Source of the DNA: Prochlorococcus sp. AG-409-D14 | GTDB lineage: Bacteria; Cyanobacteriota; Cyanobacteriia; PCC-6307; Cyanobiaceae | NCBI GenBank assembly: GCA_003215895.1 | Contig: QCJR01000001.1 | Span: forward strand, 62,001-126,000 | Length of the DNA: 64,000 nt | Direction: 5' to 3' | Shown here: positions 31,314 to 39,654 of the stretch, piece after piece | Layout: each line of letters opens with the position of its first letter | Numbering within the stretch: position 1 is the first letter of the stretch | The notes under the pieces: model-generated | What the model was told of the DNA's origin: nothing | Seen by the model: only the letters and a program-made list of their open reading frames with translations | Database searches by the model: none | Program-made: the position numbers and the translations under genes

Positions 31314-32483
31314 ATGAAAAGAAATATACACTCAACTATTAAAAACTTAAGTAAGGGCTCGCTGAAGAAGTTTCAGAAGATTATCTTGAATAAAAAAGAG
31401 ATTATCACCCAAATTAATCAAAGAAAAAACCAACTTTTACAACTGAACAAGAAAATTGATCTCAATACAATCAGTAATAAATTTGAAGAAATTTTAAAAG
31501 AAAAACTATTTTTAAAAAGCCTACAACCTTCAATATGGGTGCAATTTGCCCAAGATAAAGTCAATAATATCTTCGAAGGTGAAAATAATCTAGTTTTTCT
31601 TCGTCAATCTCGGTTCTGGTTTAATGCAATTTCATGGACATTAATAGGTACTGCAGGATTCGGTATAGCATGGATTTCTATTGCAAAAACAGAGGAAATT
31701 GTAATAGCTACAGGAAAACTGGAACCAAAAGGTGGTGTAATTGAAGTTCAAATGCCTTTGGAGGGTGTGACTAGGAAGGTGCTTATAAAAGAAGGAGATA
31801 TCGTCGAGAAAGGAGAAATATTAATACAATTGGATACTGATATTACTGATGCAAAAAATATTGCACTTCAAAATAATTTAGAACTGAACGAGAACATCGC
31901 AAGCAAATTAAAAGTTTTAGCAAAAGAAGGTGCAGTATCAGAATTACAATACCTCCAGCAATTAGCAAAGATAGAAGATATCAAAAGTGAAATCAAAACT
32001 AATGACGTCAGATTAAAATATCAAGAGATAAAAGCACCCTCAAAAGGGAAAATATTTGACCTACAGCCCAAAGGCCCTGGATTTGTAGCAAGAAGTTCAG
32101 AACCAGTTCTAAAAATTGTACCTATGAGTAATTTAATAGCAAAGATCGAAATACAAAGCAGAAATATTGGCTTCGTAAGTGTCAATCAAAAAGCTGACAT
32201 TAGTATAGATTCATTCCCTGCGAGTGATTTTGGAGTAGTAAAAGGGAGTCTTATCAGTATTGCATCCGATGCCTTACCACCAGACCCATCAATGGGAAAG
32301 AATTACAGGTTTCCAGCTAAAATAAAATTAGATACTCAATACCTAAAACTAAAATCAGGGAAGAAACTACCCTTACAAGCAGGCATGAGTCTTAGCGCAA
32401 ATATAAAGCTTAGGAAGGTAACTTATTTACAATTGCTTCTGAATAAATTTACTGATAGAGCAGAATCATTAAAAGCAATTTGA
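31314..32483 (+). CDS. Type I secretion membrane-fusion protein (HlyD family)
   Basis: Periplasmic adaptor of 389 residues linking the ABC exporter to an outer-membrane TolC-like channel. It has an unusually long cytoplasmic N-terminus (about 1-100, basic and helical), one membrane segment (about 104-124), lipoyl half-motifs (about 140-175 and 236-268; IEVQMPLEGVTRKVLIKEGD, YQEIKAPSKGKIFDL) and a beta-barrel domain. The hairpin between the lipoyl halves is only about 55 residues, much shorter than in HlyD. It begins 5 bases after the ABC gene. No TolC homologue lies in the window. Confidence 0.9.
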   Translation: MKRNIHSTIKNLSKGSLKKFQKIILNKKEIITQINQRKNQLLQLNKKIDLNTISNKFEEILKEKLFLKSLQPSIWVQFAQDKVNNIFEGENNLVFLRQSRFWFNAISWTLIGTAGFGIAWISIAKTEEIVIATGKLEPKGGVIEVQMPLEGVTRKVLIKEGDIVEKGEILIQLDTDITDAKNIALQNNLELNENIASKLKVLAKEGAVSELQYLQQLAKIEDIKSEIKTNDVRLKYQEIKAPSKGKIFDLQPKGPGFVARSSEPVLKIVPMSNLIAKIEIQSRNIGFVSVNQKADISIDSFPASDFGVVKGSLISIASDALPPDPSMGKNYRFPAKIKLDTQYLKLKSGKKLPLQAGMSLSANIKLRKVTYLQLLLNKFTDRAESLKAI

Positions 32484-32706
32484 ATGAGTTAAAAATTAAT
32501 GGCTTTGAAGTCTGAGAAAAGATAAAACAGTCATAAAAAATGTCAAATATGTGAACTAGAGTTTTAGATCTTCAAAAAAGAAAATTATATATTTTTTATT
32601 AAAGCAAATACAGAAAATATTAGTGGTTAGTTTAGAGCTAATTAATCAATCATTTGAAAAGAAATATCCAATTAAGATAATTAGTTATCATGACTAAATA
32701 GAAAGG

Positions 32707-32739
32707 TAAAAAAAAACCCCTAAATATTAGGGGTTTTTT
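32707..32739. terminator. Bidirectional terminator between the secretion operon and the giant gene
   Basis: Inverted repeat AACCCCTAA / TTAGGGGTT with a 3-base loop is flanked by A-run on the left and T-run on the right, so it has a U-tract in both directions. It separates two convergent units: hlyD ending at 32483 and the giant gene ending at 32765. The rest of the 281-base interval is AT-rich with no further gene visible. Confidence 0.88.
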
Positions 32740-32764
32740 ATTAAGTTGAGCAGTTACTTAAAGC

Positions 32765-35700
32765 TTATGCGAAGTCTGAGAAGCTTGCACTAGTGAAGTC
32801 TTCGGACTCAGCAGCAGTAAAGTGAGCAATAAGTGTAACGTTAGCGGCATCAATAGTTGTGTCAGTACCACCAGTAACTTGAGCAAGTGTCGTGTTACCT
32901 GCAGCCCCTTCAACTAGTACGTATGCAACGTCTGCTGCTGATCCAACGGTAACTGTGTGGTTATCAGTACCATTACCAGAACCATCTAGGTCACCTAAGA
33001 AGGTAGCAATTTCTGCAGCAGTTAGATAACTTCCTGCGTCAATAGCCGTTGTTGATGATCCGGCGAATACTGTCAATCCATCGATTATGGCATGGTCGTC
33101 TGTGTTAGCGAATAACAAGAAGCCATCTACATCCAAGTCGGTGTTTGCAGCATCGTTTACGTCTCTTGTTCCAGTGAAGTCAATAATGTCAGTTCCAGCA
33201 GTGAAACTACCAATAGTGTCTATACCTTCTCCACCGTAAGCAAGGGCAAATGTATCTGTACCACCACCAAAGGTAAGAGTGTCATTACCTCCTCCAGCAG
33301 TAACAGTACCACCACCTGCTCCAGTAGTAATTGTATCTGCTTCACTACCTGTAGTAATAGTGTCAGCTCCAGATCCACCTGTAATTGTCCAGATGATATC
33401 ACCGTCGGCGATTGTACTTGCAGCTGTTGCAGCAGCATTAACGTCAATTTGCCAGTCAAGAGTGGTAACAAGATTATCAGCGTTGCCGTTAATAATCATT
33501 CGACTATTTGTAGTGTCGTAGATCACCTGACCAATAGATCCAGAAAGATTGGCCTGAACTTCTGAGGTGCCTGCACGAGCTGTTTGAACAGTACAGTCAT
33601 ATGTTGCAGCGCCAGTATCTGTGGAGTTATTAATCGTGACATTGAACTTATCAGTACCTGATGTGAAGTCAGTAATTGAGTCACGAGCAGATCCTGTTGA
33701 TTGACCAACAGCTGTGTAAGTGAAAGTATCAGCTCCCGCACCACCAGTAATAGTGTCTCCACCAAGACCACCATCTATGACGTCAGCTCCAGCTCCAGCT
33801 GAAATCGTATCACCTGTAGCTGTTGTAGCTGTACCAGTAACAGTATCAACTCCACCACCACCTGAGTAAGTAATGGTGCCATCATTTTCTGCACTTGCAT
33901 CAAGTGTGAAAGCATCACCAGTATTAGCTTCAGCATTAATTGTCAATACTCCACTAACAGTGTTGTTATCACTCAAAGTAAGACTACCAACATGGTTACC
34001 ACCGGTTTTAATGGTTTCTATTTTGGTTACTCCAGACATGTCTGAAGCTGAAACAGTATCTATAGAAGTTTCATCGTCAAAGGTAATTGTCAAGATATCT
34101 GAGCCAGTACCACCAGTTAAGGTATCTCCAGATGTGAGATTGTCTTCAGCGATAGTGAAGGTTATAGCAGCACCTGAAGCTTCGGCAGTAACTGTGTCAT
34201 TACCTGATGAAAGAGCAATGGTTGCTGCTGAAGTTACACCAGCTCCCAAAGTTATGCTGTCAGCTCCAGTACCATCGTTAATAGTAGCTATAGAAGATTC
34301 TTCAAATTCGCTACCGAGAACTAAAGTTGTTGCTGTATTTGAAAAAGTAAGTACATCAAAGTTAGTTACGCCTGTGAAATCCGCGTCAGATAGAGTACCG
34401 CCATCGCTCAAGGTGATTGTATCGGTTCCAGATACACCGTTGATTGTGTCTGCTGAAGTTAACTGAGCAACTGCAATCGTAACGCCGTCAGTACCGCTTC
34501 CTCCTGTAATGGTATCTCCCATTGAGGAAGCAGAAGCTGTGATCGTATTACCACCATGACCACCAAGGATGGTTACTGCGCCGTTGGTTTCGGCGGACAT
34601 TGTAATGGTAGAAACAGTAGTAGCATTTATTGTTGCATCGATAGTTAACGACTTAGTAGCTGCTACGACTGCATCAACAATAGTTACTGAGTTTGCAGCA
34701 TCTCCATCAACAAACTTGATTGTTTCAAAACCAGTTACATTATTTAGTGCTGTAGCAGCAGTAGCAGATGAATCGTAATCAATTTCTAATACGTCACTGG
34801 TTCCAGTACCTGCAGTAATTGTGTCACCACTGGTTAGGTCATTGGAGTCAACATTGACTGTTAATGCAGCAGTCATGGATGACGCATCAATGGTATCTGT
34901 ACCAGCAAGAAGATTCACCTTCTGTGCTGTGGTAACTGAATCAAGATTCAGATCATTAGTAACAGAAGCTGCAAGATTAATTGTTGAGAAACCAGCAGCG
35001 GTGTACTCAGCACCAAGATCGGTATCAGAAGAAGCTATAGAGGTGAAAGTTAGCGTCTCCATGTTGGAAACATTCGTGAAATCAGCATCTGCAAGTGTTG
35101 CAGCTGTGGTGATGATCGAAAGAATGTCTGTACCAGCTCCACCATCGATGGTGTCTAAAGTAGTTAATTGAGCTGCTACGACGCTGACTGTATCTGCACC
35201 TGCATAAGTATTAATAGTATCTCCAAGATCACTAAGACTAGCGGTGATAGCGTCTCCACCTGTAGCTCCATGAACTGTGATTATTCCATCTGCCTCAGTA
35301 CCTGCAGAGAAGGTTAAACCGTTTGCAGCACTTACTATTGCGCGACCATCAACTAATAGTGTTTTTCCATCTGCAACGGTTCCGTTGTCGATAGTTATGT
35401 TCGCAGCTGCGTCGTTAGTAATAGTGAACTTCTCTATCGCAGTAACACTTGCTAACTGAGCTGCAGTGTAGGTGTCACCAACAAGTTTAAGTTCGTCAGC
35501 TGTACCTGTACCACCGGTCAATGTTGAAGTAACGCCTGTATCAGCGTTAATCGCAGTATCAACACCAGCAACAAGGGTTAAAACACCGGTATAGGTAGAT
35601 GCATCGATCGTGTTTGTATCAGCAGCAACAGCAGCATCAAGGTTAACGGTTATTGCGTTTGTGACATCGTTTTGAATTGTGACTGTGTCAGCAACACCAC

Positions 35701-38116
35701 CATTAGCTGTACCAGCAAGAGTAACGGTTGTTATACCCATTGCTTGCGCATAGGTATCTAAGGTTGCAGATAAACCAGTTGCATCAGATGTAATTACTTC
35801 AATCGATGTGTTGTTCTCGAGTTGAGAGTCGGCTACAGCTGATAAATCATCAAGTTTAAGAGTATCAGTACCATCTCCACCATCTAAAACGTGGAATGAA
35901 GCAAGGTTTGTATCAGTTCCATAGAAAGTGTCATTTCCTGCTCCACCACTAATGGTGTCTTTAACAGTAGTTAATGCAGCAGCTGTAAGCGTGAAGGTAT
36001 CGTTACCAGCTCCACCATTAATAGTGTCTGACGCAGCACCACCAGTAATTGCATCGTCACCAGCTCCACCAGTAAGTGTTGAAGCGTGAGAGTCACCAAG
36101 AATTGTATCGTTACCAGAACCACCGGTAATGGTTGTTGCTCCAGCAGTAGCAGCATCCATGACTAGATTTCCAGTCAAACCAGAAGCATCAATTGTTCCT
36201 GTACCGGAGCCATCAGTACCAACTGTAATTACACCGCTTGCATGGAAATTACCTTTACCGGAAATATTTAGTGTTGCTGCAGTTCTGAGACCATCCGAGT
36301 CTGGATCTCCAGTTACGTTAAAAGTAGAGACATCCTGCTCAGTGGTTGTAGTACCTGTACCTGTACTGAAGTTAACTGTCTCGAAGCCATTAACAGCTAC
36401 AGAGTTGTTATTAAAAGAATCAACCGTAGAGGAGTTAATAGTAAGAGTGTCAGTAGTTGCTAAACCAGTATCAGTAACTGTTAGAGCACCAGCACTTGCT
36501 GTACCCATTTTCAGAGTATTACTACCAGCACCGAAAACAACTGTTCCAGCATTTGCTCCAGCCGTAAGTGTGACTGAACTAATTGTTGAATCAATATTTG
36601 CTGTAGTAAGCGATGTTGCTAATACAGTGGATGCTTCAATAACTTCAATGTTAGAGACGTTATTAGCTGTTGTAAGTCCTGCAAGTTCACCATCATCACC
36701 TACCAAAGTATCTGTTCCAGCTCCACCATTAACGATGTCTGCATCAGCTAAGTCAGCACCGAAGATAAGTCTGTCGTCACCTGAGCCACCAGAAAGTGTA
36801 TCGATTGAAGATGCAGCTCCTTCTGATGTAAGTGCGTCATTACCTGAACCACCAGTAATAGTTACAGCACCAGCAGTGCCAGCCAACGTATTATCTGAAG
36901 CTAGTGTTATTGCTCCAGTAGCAGAACCAGCGTTAATAGTAGTGGTCTGATTGAGAATTGTTGAAGCAACACCAAGAGTCAAATCTGCACTACCAGAAAT
37001 ATTCAATGTAGTTGCATCACTATCCAACCTTACAGAGTTAGCTGAAGTTGAAGAGGTTAAATTAACTGTTTCAACAGCACCAGTAATAGTTGTAATTACT
37101 GTATTACCACCAGTTGCATTGGCTAGCTCTAAATCAATACTGTCAGCAGTACCGGTAAGAGCAGCAGCTTTATATGTGAAAGTTGCGCCTTGATCATTAT
37201 CCGCAACCTTAAGGTCTGCAGTTGCATCACCGATATTTGAGATAGTTCCAAGAGCTATAGAACCGGAGTTAGTGTACTTAGTAACACCAGTAATATTTAC
37301 TGCACTAACTGTCTTAGCGGCTTCAAAAGTAAGGTTTATATTCTCAACATTCTTGATAGAAAGTGGAATTACAGTTGTTGCTATTGACGCATTAAGAGTG
37401 TCAGTTCCACCTTTACCATCAATTTCATCAAGAGAATTAAGTGTGTTTGCACCAGATGAAGTCAGGCCAGCACTTATCTTATTAGTACCTGCAGTTCCAG
37501 CAATATCATCTACGTTTGAAGTGAGTGAGTAGTTGGCTGATTCAGAAGGAACTCCATTACCAGTAATAGTAGTAACACTTGCAGCGATACCAGCGGCAGT
37601 ACTAGCTGTATCTTTATTAATACCGGACATATAAGAAACAGCTTCAGCAATATTTACACCAGACTTCCAAGGACTTGTTGACTCAGCTTGATAAGCAAGA
37701 ATTGCTGAAGCGTCTTCTTTTACTTTCGCTGTGTAAGCTATTGCAGCGTCTGTTTTATTACTAAGAGCAGTTTTGTCATCTTCGCTACCTGCATTGTTCT
37801 TAGCCGCCCAGATTAGATGAGTCGCGATTTCAGCGAGCTGAAGATTACCTAAATCAATTTCTTGGGTCCAATAAAGCAAACCAGTTGCATCAGCAGCTCT
37901 ATCGAAAAGATTTTCATAGATCTGATTGACTTGGGATTCAGTTGAAAGACTGCCGTAAACATCTTTAAATTCAGCCTGCGCATACATGTCTGCGGCGAAC
38001 TTAGATGTAGTTATCCCTTTCTTCGTCCAGTAATCAAGACCTGCGGGATCAGCGGCGCGCCCAAAATAAGCAACGTAGAGCTCTTGAAGTTGTGTGCTAG
38101 TCGCGTTATCAGCCAT
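32765..38116 (-). CDS. Giant RTX/S-layer-like secreted protein with N-terminal DUF4214
   Basis: Protein of 1783 residues without a signal peptide. Residues 10-186 hold DUF4214 (LYVAYFGRAADPAGLDYW at 13-30; second half ENLFDRAADATGLLYW at 68-83) and a helical segment. The rest is Ala/Thr/Gly/Ser/Asp-rich beta structure with many Ca2+-binding RTX-type turns (GGSGNDTILG 665, GGAGNDTFTL 701, GGAGADTF 1458), a 230-280-residue repeat and a C-terminus (SEDFTSASFSDFA) fitting an uncleaved type I secretion signal. Only one cysteine (1508). The layout and motifs recall Caulobacter RsaA, suggesting an S-layer or giant adhesin exported by the convergent T1SS. G+C is about 45%, far above its neighbours, driven by amino-acid content. 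Confidence 0.87.
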   Translation of the reverse strand: MADNATSTQLQELYVAYFGRAADPAGLDYWTKKGITTSKFAADMYAQAEFKDVYGSLSTESQVNQIYENLFDRAADATGLLYWTQEIDLGNLQLAEIATHLIWAAKNNAGSEDDKTALSNKTDAAIAYTAKVKEDASAILAYQAESTSPWKSGVNIAEAVSYMSGINKDTASTAAGIAASVTTITGNGVPSESANYSLTSNVDDIAGTAGTNKISAGLTSSGANTLNSLDEIDGKGGTDTLNASIATTVIPLSIKNVENINLTFEAAKTVSAVNITGVTKYTNSGSIALGTISNIGDATADLKVADNDQGATFTYKAAALTGTADSIDLELANATGGNTVITTITGAVETVNLTSSTSANSVRLDSDATTLNISGSADLTLGVASTILNQTTTINAGSATGAITLASDNTLAGTAGAVTITGGSGNDALTSEGAASSIDTLSGGSGDDRLIFGADLADADIVNGGAGTDTLVGDDGELAGLTTANNVSNIEVIEASTVLATSLTTANIDSTISSVTLTAGANAGTVVFGAGSNTLKMGTASAGALTVTDTGLATTDTLTINSSTVDSFNNNSVAVNGFETVNFSTGTGTTTTEQDVSTFNVTGDPDSDGLRTAATLNISGKGNFHASGVITVGTDGSGTGTIDASGLTGNLVMDAATAGATTITGGSGNDTILGDSHASTLTGGAGDDAITGGAASDTINGGAGNDTFTLTAAALTTVKDTISGGAGNDTFYGTDTNLASFHVLDGGDGTDTLKLDDLSAVADSQLENNTSIEVITSDATGLSATLDTYAQAMGITTVTLAGTANGGVADTVTIQNDVTNAITVNLDAAVAADTNTIDASTYTGVLTLVAGVDTAINADTGVTSTLTGGTGTADELKLVGDTYTAAQLASVTAIEKFTITNDAAANITIDNGTVADGKTLLVDGRAIVSAANGLTFSAGTEADGIITVHGATGGDAITASLSDLGDTINTYAGADTVSVVAAQLTTLDTIDGGAGTDILSIITTAATLADADFTNVSNMETLTFTSIASSDTDLGAEYTAAGFSTINLAASVTNDLNLDSVTTAQKVNLLAGTDTIDASSMTAALTVNVDSNDLTSGDTITAGTGTSDVLEIDYDSSATAATALNNVTGFETIKFVDGDAANSVTIVDAVVAATKSLTIDATINATTVSTITMSAETNGAVTILGGHGGNTITASASSMGDTITGGSGTDGVTIAVAQLTSADTINGVSGTDTITLSDGGTLSDADFTGVTNFDVLTFSNTATTLVLGSEFEESSIATINDGTGADSITLGAGVTSAATIALSSGNDTVTAEASGAAITFTIAEDNLTSGDTLTGGTGSDILTITFDDETSIDTVSASDMSGVTKIETIKTGGNHVGSLTLSDNNTVSGVLTINAEANTGDAFTLDASAENDGTITYSGGGGVDTVTGTATTATGDTISAGAGADVIDGGLGGDTITGGAGADTFTYTAVGQSTGSARDSITDFTSGTDKFNVTINNSTDTGAATYDCTVQTARAGTSEVQANLSGSIGQVIYDTTNSRMIINGNADNLVTTLDWQIDVNAAATAASTIADGDIIWTITGGSGADTITTGSEADTITTGAGGGTVTAGGGNDTLTFGGGTDTFALAYGGEGIDTIGSFTAGTDIIDFTGTRDVNDAANTDLDVDGFLLFANTDDHAIIDGLTVFAGSSTTAIDAGSYLTAAEIATFLGDLDGSGNGTDNHTVTVGSAADVAYVLVEGAAGNTTLAQVTGGTDTTIDAANVTLIAHFTAAESEDFTSASFSDFA
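33853..37429 (-). repeat. Five long degenerate protein repeats in the giant protein
   Basis: A recurring block starts with an RTX-like D-x-I-x-G-G-x-G-T-D-T-L turn, is followed about 15-30 residues later by an (N/G)-V/T-x-N-(I/M/F)-E-x-(I/L)-T-F strand, then beta segments. Turn positions: 230, 459, 742, 987 and 1222, i.e. spacings of about 229, 283, 245 and 235 residues. The last two units are closest to each other (TSGDTITAGTG at 1095 and TSGDTLTGGTG at 1328; GGDAITAS at 953 and GGNTITAS at 1188). DNA identity between units is low, so this is old duplication. Confidence 0.75.
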
Positions 38117-38679
38117 TGGGGAAAAAATTGGTTATTTGCTGGGGATATCCGCATTTAATTGCGGGTATCTGCTTTGGACAGGCACTTTAGCCTGATCGAA
38201 CAGAATTCCACGGAAATATAAATGTGAAGCACCAATATAGCAAGTGTTTCTGGGTTTAAAAACAAGGAAACGCAAACATTCTCTCAAAAAAAAGAGAGGC
38301 AATTGCCCCTAAAAAGCAATCAAAAATTCGCACCACTACAAGTAAAAAAGATTAAAACAAAAATTGAAAGAAATACTGCTAGAAAAGGGTTTTCAGGAGA
38401 CTATAAGGGTATTTAAGTTTTGAAATTTGAAGCTTAATAAATGATTTTTTTTTTCATATGAGGCAAGCCTCGGAAGTATCCAATAAAACCAGAATGCAAA
38501 GTGCACACTGAACCAGCAAAACATTCGGTGACACTGAAAATTCGTAAAATTAATCCTAATTATTGTTATTCTCCTGATGGGATTCCTTAGAAGTTATTCT
38601 TGGTTTGTGATCTAATGAATGAAACTCAGTTGAGTTTTTATCAATTTCGTAAAAAATAGGTAAAAAATTACCAAGACAA
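38117..38679. promoter_or_regulatory. Long non-coding interval with structured leader of the giant gene
   Basis: 563 bases without a convincing gene between the divergent giant gene (minus) and gmd-like gene (plus). In the minus-strand leader I see a 10-position stem at 38144-38169 (arms GATATCCGCA / TGCGGGTATC, one non-Watson-Crick position), a 5-base stem at 38179-38194 (CAGGC / GCCTG) and a GC-rich stem at 38296-38309 followed on the minus strand by an 8-base T run (38286-38293), which looks terminator- or attenuator-like. A short palindrome GAGGCAAGCCTC is at 38460-38471. Promoter positions cannot be fixed by eye. Confidence 0.4.
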
Positions 38680-39654
38680 TTGGCCAACAAAAGATCTCTA
38701 ATACTTGGCTGCAGTGGACAAGATGGTGCCCTCCTAAGCCTTTCGCTTCTAAAACAGAACTATGACGTTATTGGCACATCAAGGAAACTAAAAACAAATA
38801 AATTACAGAAAATAACTAATCATTCGATTCTGGGCATTGATAAAGACATTAGATTAGTAAATTGTGATATTACAAATTCCGATGAGATTTCTAATTTAAT
38901 TGAGAAATATAAACCAAATGAAATTTACAATTTAGCAGCACAGTCGTCAGTCGGTAAATCCTACGAATATCCTCAAGAAACCATAAAAAGTATTGTTGAC
39001 GTTACTATTAACCTGCTAGAAGTATGCAGAGAGATAAACTATAATGGAAACTTATTTTTTGCTGGAAGCAGCGAAGTTTTTGGAAACACCAAAAGAAAAG
39101 CAAATATAAACAAAAAACAAAGGCCGGTAAGCCCTTATGGAATTGCGAAACAAACCAGTTTTAACTTGGTTAAATTATACAGAAATTTGCACAATCTAAA
39201 ATGCGTTACAGGAGTATTGTTTAACCATGAATCACCACTAAGAAGCGAAAAATTTGTAACTCAAAAGATAATTACCGAAGCTTTGTTATGTAGAAAAAAT
39301 AAATCACATAAATTAAGAATAGGCAACATAAATATTGCGAGAGACTGGGGCTGGGCAGAAGAATTTGTAGAGGGGTTTCAAGTAATGAACAGAACTAAAA
39401 ATTTAAAAGATCAGATAATATGTACTGGAAAATCAACAAAATTAAAAACATTTATTAAAATAGTGTTTAAAAAACTGAATCTTAATTGGAGAAATCATAT
39501 TTTTGTAGATTCAGAATTTTTCCGAAAAGATGAAATAAAGCAAAGCTATGGAGATCCCAAACAAATGAAAAATGATTTAGATTGGAAGGCAAAAGTTGAA
39601 TTAGAAACGATAATTGAAAGACTCATTGAATTTAAATTAAATTCTCAAAAGTAG
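38680..39654 (+). CDS. GDP-mannose 4,6-dehydratase-like sugar-nucleotide enzyme (divergent paralog)
   Basis: NAD(P)-dependent short-chain dehydrogenase of 324 residues. It has the nucleotide loop GCSGQDGALLSLSLL, catalytic Ser-Ser-Glu (AGSSEVFGN), Tyr-x3-Lys (SPYGIAKQTSF) and the GMD signature in altered form (FNHESPLRSEKFVTQKI). It is shorter and clearly diverged from the gmd at 26135, so it may act on the same substrate or have become a reductase/epimerase for the product. Start is TTG at 38680 (an ATG is not available nearby). The end overlaps the convergent glycosyltransferase gene by 23 bases. Very AT-rich. Confidence 0.83.
   Translation: MANKRSLILGCSGQDGALLSLSLLKQNYDVIGTSRKLKTNKLQKITNHSILGIDKDIRLVNCDITNSDEISNLIEKYKPNEIYNLAAQSSVGKSYEYPQETIKSIVDVTINLLEVCREINYNGNLFFAGSSEVFGNTKRKANINKKQRPVSPYGIAKQTSFNLVKLYRNLHNLKCVTGVLFNHESPLRSEKFVTQKIITEALLCRKNKSHKLRIGNINIARDWGWAEEFVEGFQVMNRTKNLKDQIICTGKSTKLKTFIKIVFKKLNLNWRNHIFVDSEFFRKDEIKQSYGDPKQMKNDLDWKAKVELETIIERLIEFKLNSQK

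Noticed and set aside
33279-37532. Many long open frames on the plus strand opposite the giant gene
   Set aside because: They are antisense shadows of a gene whose Ala/Thr/Gly/Ser/Asp codons rarely create stops on the other strand. Their translations are low-complexity Val/Pro/Ser/Ala strings without any family motif, start in mid-gene and shift between frames.
38460-38471. Short palindrome GAGGCAAGCCTC as a terminator
   Set aside because: The loop would be only two bases and no T-run follows on the correct side of either strand; at most it is a protein-binding site.
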